From contig CAJTOO010000052.1 of the NCBI GenBank assembly GCA_910577735.1, positions 1 to 10,352 on the forward strand: a stretch of 10,352 bases of DNA, read 5' to 3'. Positions within the stretch are counted from its first letter, which is position 1, and every line of letters begins with the position of its first letter. Source of the stretch: an uncultured Lachnospiraceae bacterium (GTDB lineage Bacteria > Bacillota > Clostridia > Lachnospirales > Lachnospiraceae). This document shows, one piece after another, positions 5,113 to 10,352 of this stretch. The notes below the pieces were generated by a model. The model was not told the origin of the DNA. It did no database searches and saw only the letters and a list, made by a program, of their open reading frames with translations. The position numbers and the translations under genes are program-made.

Positions 5113-6489
5113 TCACACCTCTTCCTCAAACAACCCCTCTCTCGTAATATTTTTAAGCCACTTCCCGCTGCGGTAATGCTTGATGACCCAGGGCCATTTG
5201 ACAAACTCGTCGGCGCACAGGAGGAAATATACCACCAGTACCGGCAGTTTAAAGACGAAAGCGGCGATAAATCCCAGCGGAACCGCATAACACCACATGT
5301 CTATGGTGTCGCAGATCAGTCCGAAACGGCTGTCACCGCCGGCCCGGAATACGCCGGCAATCAGGGTCGTATTGACGGCAGTACCCATAATATAGTAGGT
5401 GTTGATAAGAAGCATATACTTCAAATAGTGCATGGCCGTGTCGCTGAGGTCAGCAAAATACAGGACAAAGGGCGTCACAGCAAGCACCAGTGCACCGCCT
5501 ATGGCGCCGGTGATAACGGTGAGTTTCATCAGTTTGGAGGCGTAATCTCTGGCGTGTTCCATGTTGCCTGCGCCCATCACATTGCCTAGAAGGATACCGC
5601 CTGCGCTGGCAGTGCCGAAGCACAATACCGTGCCGAAATTGCGGACCACCACAACAAAGGAGTTGGCGGCTACCGCATCAGAGCCCAAATGTCCCAGAAT
5701 CACGGAATACATGGAAAAGGCCACGCTCCATGCCACGTCGTTGCCGGCAGCGGGCAGGGACAGACGGACAAAGTCTTTGAACAGCATTTTATTGCGGAGG
5801 AACATATAGCCGGGATTGAGTTTGATATCCTTATTCAGCAGGGATACAATTATACAGCCGATTAGTTCGATCACACGGGAGGCAGCGGTGGCGATGGCGA
5901 CACCTCTGGCTCCCAGTTTGGGTGCGCCGAACAGACCGAAGATAAATACGGCGTTTAAAAAGATGTTCAAACTGAACGTCATCACATTTAAAACCATGGA
6001 TATAGTCACCTGTCCTATGCTTCTTAGAATGGACAGATAGATTTCCACCACACCCCAGCACAGGTAAGTCACAGACATTACCTGCAGATAATCGGCGCCT
6101 AAGGCAATTAATTCTGCATCATTGGTGAAGAGCTTCATCATCAGTTCCGGTGCAAAAAGAGCGAAGCCTGAGAAACACAGGGAAATGATCAGGGAGAAGC
6201 GTATGGCTATGCCCTCGATCACACGGATGGCCTGGATTTCGCCTTTGCCCCAGTATTGTGCACTCAGCATGGAAGCCCCTGTACCGAGGCCATAATAGAT
6301 CATAAAAAGGATACCGGCGTAATTGGCTGCCAGGGATACCGCAGAGATGGAGGACTGTCCCACTTCGTTGAGCATGACCACATCGGCAGAGTTTACGGCT
6401 GCGCTTAAGAGGTTCTGAATCACGATGGGAACCACCAATCTCATAATCTGAGGGTAAAAGTTGTTCTGGGCGGCAGACATATGTTTCAT
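5113..6489 (-). CDS. MATE family efflux transporter
   Basis: The 458-residue product is a twelve-helix membrane antiporter of the MATE family, which exports cationic drugs, dyes or metabolites in exchange for Na+ or H+. Two homologous halves are visible. The first opens with IVIQNLLSAAVNSADVVML and continues with GTGASMLSAQYWGKG and LGARGVAIATAASR. The second begins near LFKDFVRLSLPAAGNDV and contains GNVMGAGN and the typical GVFRAGGDSRFGL motif. Length fits the family (about 440-470). Two starts are possible, ATG 6489 and ATG 6480. The only ribosome binding site, AAGGAG, is 13 bases before the first, which is long, so initiation may be weak. The substrate cannot be read from sequence. It has its own promoter at 6607-6635 and converges on the DUF3990-like pair. 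Confidence 0.93.
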   Translation of the reverse strand: MKHMSAAQNNFYPQIMRLVVPIVIQNLLSAAVNSADVVMLNEVGQSSISAVSLAANYAGILFMIYYGLGTGASMLSAQYWGKGEIQAIRVIEGIAIRFSLIISLCFSGFALFAPELMMKLFTNDAELIALGADYLQVMSVTYLCWGVVEIYLSILRSIGQVTISMVLNVMTFSLNIFLNAVFIFGLFGAPKLGARGVAIATAASRVIELIGCIIVSLLNKDIKLNPGYMFLRNKMLFKDFVRLSLPAAGNDVAWSVAFSMYSVILGHLGSDAVAANSFVVVVRNFGTVLCFGTASAGGILLGNVMGAGNMEHARDYASKLMKLTVITGAIGGALVLAVTPFVLYFADLSDTAMHYLKYMLLINTYYIMGTAVNTTLIAGVFRAGGDSRFGLICDTIDMWCYAVPLGFIAAFVFKLPVLVVYFLLCADEFVKWPWVIKHYRSGKWLKNITREGLFEEEV

Positions 6490-6543
6490 GGCTGATAGAA
6501 ATCTCCTTATTTACCTGTGTAATGTATCCTGTGGGTTATTTTT

Positions 6544-6567
6544 GTCTGCCCCTGGTTTTGGGCAGAC
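6544..6567 (-). promoter_or_regulatory. Hairpin / inverted repeat in the MATE gene leader
   Basis: GTCTGCCC (6544-6551) and GGGCAGAC (6560-6567) form a perfect 8-bp stem around eight bases. It lies between the predicted MATE promoter and its start codon, about 55 bases before the start. Neither strand has a T-run after it, so it is not a simple terminator. It could be an operator for a repressor or an mRNA leader structure controlling the pump. Confidence 0.5.
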
Positions 6568-6606
6568 GGGTGTTTGTTTGATAGTGTTTTCAGGCAGCGT
6601 GCTGAC

Positions 6607-6635
6607 ATCTTAATACAATCCGTTATGATTGTCAA
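6607..6635 (-). promoter_or_regulatory. Putative sigma-A promoter of the MATE gene
   Basis: Read on the minus strand, a consensus -35 TTGACA (6635-6630) is followed after 17 bp by TAAGAT (6612-6607). Transcription would start near 6600 and give a leader of about 110 bases that includes the 6544-6567 hairpin. It is divergent from the apt promoter, with the two -35 boxes about 22 bp apart. Confidence 0.6.
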
Positions 6636-6656
6636 TTGGTTTTGTTTTACTTGTGA

Positions 6657-6686
6657 TTGTTATTTTCACAGAAGTTGTGTTATAGT
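6657..6686 (+). promoter_or_regulatory. Putative sigma-A promoter of the apt-purine permease operon
   Basis: TTGTTA (6657-6662) and TATAGT (6681-6686) are separated by 18 bp, with TG at 6678-6679 giving an extended -10. Transcription would start near 6693, leaving an approximately 80-base leader. That leader shows no purine-riboswitch-like structure that I can recognise. Confidence 0.5.
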
Positions 6687-6771
6687 AAGAGTGGTGTTAA
6701 AAATGTCGTAAGATTTTGAGATACGTGTGTAAAATTGAGAATTTCCCGACAATGGGGTGGAGGAAAGACAA

Positions 6772-7296
6772 ATGAAAAAGATGGAAGAGTATGTGCGCAG
6801 TATTCCTGATTTCCCGGAGAAAGGTATTATATTCCGGGATGTGACCAGCGTATTGCAGGATGCGGACGGACTGGCACTGGCGATTGATTCTATGAAAGAG
6901 ATGCTTTCGGGAATTGATTTTGATGTCATTGTGGGTACAGAGTCGAGGGGCTTTATCTTTGGGGTACCCATTGCTTATTCTTTACATAAAGCGTTTGTGC
7001 CGGTACGCAAGAAAGGGAAACTCCCTCTGGAGACGATCTCCAAGGAGTATGATCTGGAGTATGGCAGCGCGGTGGTGGAAATGCACCGTGATTCCATCAA
7101 ACCGGGGCAGAAAGTGGTGGTCGTGGATGACTTGATTGCCACAGGAGGTACAATTGAAGCGAGCATTCAGATGATTGAAGAACTGGGCGGCGAAGTGGTC
7201 AAGGTAATCTTCCTTATGGAACTGGCCGGATTAAAGGGCAGGGAACGCCTGAAAAACTACGACGTCGATAGTGTCATCATCTATGAAGGCAAATAA
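6772..7296 (+). CDS. apt: Adenine phosphoribosyltransferase
   Basis: This cytoplasmic enzyme of purine salvage converts adenine and PRPP to AMP and pyrophosphate. The 174-residue length is typical. The N-terminus MEEYVRSIPDFPEKGIIFRD (4-23) is highly characteristic of Apt. ESRGF (57-61) lies in the first active-site loop, RKKGKLP (79-85) in the flexible hood, and VVVVDDLIATGGT (115-127) is the PRPP-binding motif with both catalytic-loop aspartates. The start at 6772 is preferred over GTG 6757 because GGAGGAAA (6759-6766) is correctly placed for it and would lie inside the longer frame. It is the first gene of an operon, 26 bases ahead of a purine permease start, so uptake and phosphoribosylation are encoded together. 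Confidence 0.97.
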   Translation: MKKMEEYVRSIPDFPEKGIIFRDVTSVLQDADGLALAIDSMKEMLSGIDFDVIVGTESRGFIFGVPIAYSLHKAFVPVRKKGKLPLETISKEYDLEYGSAVVEMHRDSIKPGQKVVVVDDLIATGGTIEASIQMIEELGGEVVKVIFLMELAGLKGRERLKNYDVDSVIIYEGK

Positions 7297-7322
7297 ATTC
7301 TTATGAGAAAAGGAGAAATGTG

Positions 7323-8681
7323 ATGTTAGAAAAATGGTTTCAACTCAAAGAGAACAACACCAACATCAAGACCGAAGTGGTTGCCGGCGTTACAACGTTT
7401 ATGACGATGGCTTACATCCTGGCGGTTAATCCCTCCATCCTGTCTGCATCGGGCATGGACAGTCAGGCAATCCTGATGGCGACGGCACTGGCCTCGTTCA
7501 TCGGTACCATAGCCATGGCATTGCTTGCCAACTATCCGTTCGCACTGGCACCGGGACTTGGACTTAACGCCTATTTCGCTTATACGGTATGTGGTTCCAT
7601 GGGATATTCCTGGCAGATTGCTTTGCTGGCAGTCTTCGTGGAAGGTCTGATTTTCATTGTTCTCTCTGTGACGAATGTGCGTGAGGCAATCTTTAATGCC
7701 ATTCCCATTCAGTTAAAAAGAGGTGTTTCCGTAGGTATCGGCCTGTTTGTGGCTTTCATCGGTTTCCAGAATGCGGGACTGATTGTCAACTCTGATTCTA
7801 CGCTGGTGACGGTAGTAGACTTTACGGCAAACTTCAATACAGCTGGTATCTGTGCTGTGCTGGCAGTACTTGGTACTTTTATTATTGCCATCTTACATAT
7901 CAAAGGCGTGAAGGGCTCTATCCTGATCGGTATTTTCATTACCTGGATTCTGGGAATCCTCTGCCAGCTGACCGGGCTTTATACCGTGACACCTGAGGCC
8001 GGGTTCTATTCCCTGATTCCTTCCTGGAGCAGTTTCAGTCTGGGAGCGATCGGTCTGACCTTCGGAAAGTGCTTTACGGCTGATTTTGGTTCGGTGAGAG
8101 TTCTTGACTTTGTGGTCATCGTATTTGCCTTCCTGTTCGTGGATATCTTTGATACCCTGGGAACTCTGATCGGTTGTGCCAATAAGGCCAATATGTTGGA
8201 CAGAGAAGGAAAGCTTCCCCGCATCAAACAGGCGCTCCTTGCAGATGCAGTGGCTACCAGTGCCGGTGCGGTTCTTGGTACATCCACAACCACAACATTC
8301 GTAGAGAGTTCTGCCGGTGTGGCTGAGGGCGGACGGACAGGTCTTGCTTCTGTAGTGACGGGGCTGTTATTCCTGGTATCCGTATTCCTGGCTCCGATCT
8401 TCACAACGATTCCCGGGTTTGCTACGGCCCCGGCCCTGCTGTTTGTCGGATTCCTGATGATCACAGCAGTGACACAGATTGATTTTAATGATCTGACGGA
8501 GGCAATTCCTGCGTATCTGTGTCTGTTGGCTATGCCTTTGATGTACAGCATTTCAGAGGGTATCGCTGTAGGCGTTATCTCTTATGTGGTGATCAATATG
8601 GTATGCGGTAAGGCCAAGAAGATTACACCTCTCATGTATATATTGGCAGTGCTGTTTGTCTGCAAATACATTTTCTTATAA
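7323..8681 (+). CDS. NCS2 family purine permease (AzgA/PbuG-like)
   Basis: The 452-residue polytopic membrane protein imports purine bases, probably adenine, guanine or hypoxanthine, by proton symport. AzgA-group hallmarks are present: TTFMTMAYILAVNP (24-37), APGLGLNAYFAY (76-87), DIFDTLGTLIG (274-284) and the discontinuous-helix region TSAGAVLGTSTTTTFVESS (312-330), followed by AGVAEGGRTGL (331-341). Glu328 lies in the expected substrate-site position. The start at 7323 is chosen because AAGGAG (7309-7314) is eight bases upstream; GTG 7320 is the alternative. Co-transcription with apt points to adenine as at least one substrate, though this group is often broad. The terminator at 8784-8821 ends the operon. 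Confidence 0.95.
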   Translation: MLEKWFQLKENNTNIKTEVVAGVTTFMTMAYILAVNPSILSASGMDSQAILMATALASFIGTIAMALLANYPFALAPGLGLNAYFAYTVCGSMGYSWQIALLAVFVEGLIFIVLSVTNVREAIFNAIPIQLKRGVSVGIGLFVAFIGFQNAGLIVNSDSTLVTVVDFTANFNTAGICAVLAVLGTFIIAILHIKGVKGSILIGIFITWILGILCQLTGLYTVTPEAGFYSLIPSWSSFSLGAIGLTFGKCFTADFGSVRVLDFVVIVFAFLFVDIFDTLGTLIGCANKANMLDREGKLPRIKQALLADAVATSAGAVLGTSTTTTFVESSAGVAEGGRTGLASVVTGLLFLVSVFLAPIFTTIPGFATAPALLFVGFLMITAVTQIDFNDLTEAIPAYLCLLAMPLMYSISEGIAVGVISYVVINMVCGKAKKITPLMYILAVLFVCKYIFL

Positions 8682-8783
8682 AAGCGGTTCTTGCCGTAAG
8701 TATGATTCGGTGTTAAAATAGACAAGTACCTGCCGGCAGTCATTCGGCGCGTTGCTTGCGGGAATAAAGCTGAGAAAGATGAT

Positions 8784-8821
8784 AAAACCCATGCGGTTGA
8801 TACAAGTGCTGCATGGGTTTT
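8784..8821 (+). terminator. Intrinsic terminator of the apt-purine permease operon
   Basis: AAAACCCATGC (8784-8794) pairs perfectly with GCATGGGTTTT (8811-8821), an 11-bp stem around a 16-base loop. The T-run is short (four), so efficiency may be moderate. The A/T symmetry would allow function in both directions. It lies about 100 bases after the permease stop codon; between them is only a 10-bp palindrome CTGCCGGCAG (8730-8739) of unknown meaning. Confidence 0.75.
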
Positions 8822-8857
8822 GTGACGGCATTTGTATCAGTGTACAGCCGGCATGGT

Positions 8858-8885
8858 TTGGTACAGGTAAATGTATGTGTAAAAT
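8858..8885 (+). promoter_or_regulatory. Possible promoter of the flavodiiron protein gene
   Basis: TTGGTA (8858-8863) and TAAAAT (8880-8885) are 16 bp apart, which would start transcription near 8892 and leave a very short leader before the AAAGGAGGAGAG ribosome binding site. The match is moderate. Confidence 0.35.
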
Positions 8886-8909
8886 TTCAGAGCAAAAAGG
8901 AGGAGAGTC

Positions 8910-10073
8910 ATGGAAACGATTACAGTGACAGATACAATCAAGTATATTGGTGTGGACGATAAGTCAATTGACTTGTTTGAGAGTCAGTATGTTGTGCCCC
9001 ATGGGGTGTCCTACAATTCTTATGTCATACTGGATGATAAGATTACGGTCATGGACAGTGTGGATGAGAGGGGGACCGACGGTTGGTTTGCCAATTTGGA
9101 GGAGGCGCTTGCAGGCAAGACGCCTGCTTATCTGGTGGTGAGTCATTTAGAGCCGGATCATGCCGGCAATATCGCGGTTTTTGCAGAGAAATATCCGCAG
9201 GCGCAGCTGGTGTTGTCAGCTAAGGCACAGAGCATGCTGCCCCAGTTCTTTACACAGGATATGTCTGACAGATGTGTGGTAGTCAAGGAGGGGGATGAGC
9301 TCAGCATTGGAAGCCATACGCTGACTTTCATTATGGCGCCGATGGTACACTGGCCGGAGGTCATGGTGACTTATGAAAAGAGTGAAAAAGTACTTTTTTC
9401 AGCAGATGGATTCGGTAAATTCGGTGCCCTGGATACCAAAGAAGACTGGGCTTGTGAAGCGAGAAGGTATTACTTTAACATCGTGGGCAAGTATGGAATG
9501 CAGGTGCAGGGACTGCTGAAGAAAGCGGCGGCCTTGGATATTCAGACAATCTGTCCGTTACATGGCCCTGTTTTGAAGGAAAACTTAGGATTTTACATAG
9601 ATAAGTACAATACCTGGAGCAGTTATGCGCCGGAAGACCAGGGGATCCTCATTGCTTATGCTTCCGTGCATGGCAATACCGGGACAGTGGCAAAGAAACT
9701 TGCAGATATGCTAAAGACAATGGGAGCGCCGAAAGTGGCAGTGGCGGACCTGGCCAGGGACGACATGGCGGAAGTGATTGAGGATGCCTTCCGTTATGAC
9801 AGAATGGTACTTGCTTCCGTGACCTATGATGCGGGTCTGTTCCCCGCTATGGAGAGTCTGCTGGCACGGTTGAAGTCCAAGAATTACCAGAAGCGCACCG
9901 TGGGATTGATTGAAAATGGAAGCTGGGCGCCGATGGCGGGTAAGATTATGAAGGAAACACTCGCCGGCATGAAAGAAATTACTGTTTTAGAGCCGGTGGT
10001 CACTGTGAAGTCCACTTTGCAGACAGATTCCGAGGCGCAGCTTCAGGCGTTGGCAGAGGCTTTGCTGGCATAA
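8910..10073 (+). CDS. FprA family A-type flavodiiron protein
   Basis: This cytoplasmic enzyme reduces O2 to water and/or NO to N2O and protects anaerobes from oxygen or nitrosative stress. The 387 residues comprise a metallo-beta-lactamase-like domain (about 1-240) and a flavodoxin domain (about 245-387). All seven di-iron ligands can be placed: His79, Glu81, Asp83 and His84 in HLEPDH, His147 in VHWPE, Asp166 in SADGFG and His218 in CPLHGP. The FMN phosphate loop is ASVHGNTGT (251-259). There is no C-terminal rubredoxin or flavin-reductase domain, so it is class A and needs external rubredoxin, which is not in this window. The gap from Asp166 to His218 is about nine residues shorter than in classical FprA/ROO proteins, and the usual FGQH is FGKF. 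It is monocistronic with a strong ribosome binding site. Confidence 0.93.
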   Translation: METITVTDTIKYIGVDDKSIDLFESQYVVPHGVSYNSYVILDDKITVMDSVDERGTDGWFANLEEALAGKTPAYLVVSHLEPDHAGNIAVFAEKYPQAQLVLSAKAQSMLPQFFTQDMSDRCVVVKEGDELSIGSHTLTFIMAPMVHWPEVMVTYEKSEKVLFSADGFGKFGALDTKEDWACEARRYYFNIVGKYGMQVQGLLKKAAALDIQTICPLHGPVLKENLGFYIDKYNTWSSYAPEDQGILIAYASVHGNTGTVAKKLADMLKTMGAPKVAVADLARDDMAEVIEDAFRYDRMVLASVTYDAGLFPAMESLLARLKSKNYQKRTVGLIENGSWAPMAGKIMKETLAGMKEITVLEPVVTVKSTLQTDSEAQLQALAEALLA

Positions 10074-10089
10074 GCATAGGTTTCATGTT

Positions 10090-10142
10090 AAAGCAGCGGT
10101 ATAGCAGACTGGTAGAGAAACAGACTGACGTACCGCTGTTTT
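10090..10142 (+). terminator. Likely intrinsic terminator of the flavodiiron protein gene
   Basis: CAGCGGTA (10094-10101) pairs with TACCGCTG (10131-10138). Including A-U and one G-U pair the stem extends to 10090 and 10142, and T-rich sequence follows (TTTT, then a pyrimidine tract to about 10156). The loop is large (29 bases) and contains CAGACTG twice, at 10105-10111 and 10121-10127. Confidence 0.6.
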
Positions 10143-10227
10143 GTGCTTTCTTTTTCTAATGATATACTTCGTTTTTCATCCTATTTACATAGATAAAAAA
10201 TACTTTTAAAAAAGGTTAAAATAATCA

Positions 10228-10256
10228 TTGCAGTCTGAAAATGAATGTGCTATGTT
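10228..10256 (+). promoter_or_regulatory. Possible promoter of the gene at the right edge
   Basis: TTGCAG (10228-10233), a 17-bp spacer and TATGTT (10251-10256) with TG at 10248-10249 (extended -10) lie in an A+T-rich stretch about 50 bases before the presumed start. A bulged hairpin follows in the leader, ACGAGCAT (10264-10271) with ATGTCTCGT (10281-10289), directly ahead of the ribosome binding site. Both are weak calls. Confidence 0.3.
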
Positions 10257-10302
10257 GAGTAATACGAGCATTTAAAATTCATGTCTCGTGAGGAGGGAAA
10301 GT

Positions 10303-10352
10303 TTGAAACAAATAAGTAAAAGACAGCCAAGAAATGAAGGGCATAGCAAATA
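10303..10352 (+). CDS. Start of an unidentified gene, cut by the window edge
   Basis: A strong AGGAGG (10291-10296) sits six bases before a TTG codon at 10303. The frame stays open to the edge and encodes a basic N-terminus, MKQISKRQPRNEGHSK. Sixteen codons are too few to name it. The high Lys/Arg content with no hydrophobic stretch so far does not suggest a secreted protein. The ribosome binding site, the promoter-like sequence upstream and the preceding terminator support a genuine gene start. Confidence 0.5.
   Translation, partial: MKQISKRQPRNEGHSK

Noticed and set aside
5089..5589. Plus-strand open frame of 166 codons opposite the MATE gene
   Set aside because: Shadow of the MATE coding strand; no recognisable domain, and the MATE frame has clear family motifs.
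6544..6567. Intrinsic terminator reading of the MATE leader hairpin
   Set aside because: No T-run follows the stem on either strand; kept as a regulatory hairpin instead.
6687..6771. Purine riboswitch in the apt leader
   Set aside because: The leader is only about 80 bases and I see neither the three-way junction helices nor a terminator or anti-terminator. The 26-base apt-permease gap is also too short.
8006..8551. Minus-strand open frame of 181 codons opposite the purine permease
   Set aside because: Arg/Thr/Ala-rich shadow of a membrane-protein gene, without a start signal.
8730..8739. Palindrome CTGCCGGCAG after the purine permease as a regulatory site
   Set aside because: A single 10-bp palindrome in the untranslated tail, not near a promoter element, is too little to support a function.

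Overview
The window looks like chromosomal DNA from an anaerobic Gram-positive of the class Clostridia, most likely Lachnospiraceae. This rests on protein styles, strong AGGAGG-type ribosome binding sites, moderate G+C, an FprA-type flavodiiron protein and the familiar gut-clostridial amino-acid ABC and AzgA-like purine transporters. It is inference from sequence style; no 16S or other marker gene is present.

Layout. (1) 73-2600: a polar amino-acid ABC transporter operon (lipoprotein binding protein, HisM/GlnP-like permease, GlnQ-like ATPase) with a good promoter in front and a clear intrinsic terminator behind. The binding protein appears circularly permuted: the usual second half comes first and the usual first half comes last. 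A cluster of interlocking inverted repeats sits between it and the permease gene. (2) 2699-3788: a two-gene operon encoding a small MotA-like four-helix membrane protein and a membrane-anchored LuxR-type regulator, with a perfect palindrome over the putative -10. (3) 3835-5092: a visibly more A+T-rich pair, a DUF3990/ADP-ribosyltransferase-like protein and a small acidic partner, behind a promoter carrying a perfect 10-bp inverted repeat. It is a candidate toxin-antitoxin-like module. (4) 5113-6635, minus strand: a MATE efflux gene convergent with the pair in (3), with its own promoter and a leader hairpin. (5) 6657-8821: a purine salvage operon, apt plus an AzgA-like NCS2 purine permease, ending in a terminator. 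(6) 8858-10142: a monocistronic class A flavodiiron protein (O2/NO detoxification). (7) 10228-10352: promoter-like sequence, a leader hairpin and the first 16 codons of a gene that runs off the end.

How the genes fit together. The ABC operon imports an amino acid. The apt/NCS2 operon imports a nucleobase and converts it to a nucleotide. The flavodiiron protein protects an anaerobe from oxygen or nitric oxide, and the MATE pump exports cations or drugs. Regions 2 and 3 are the accessory part and hold most of the unexplained biology. No tRNA, rRNA, CRISPR array, insertion sequence or transposase was found. No gene-free stretch exceeds 300 bases.
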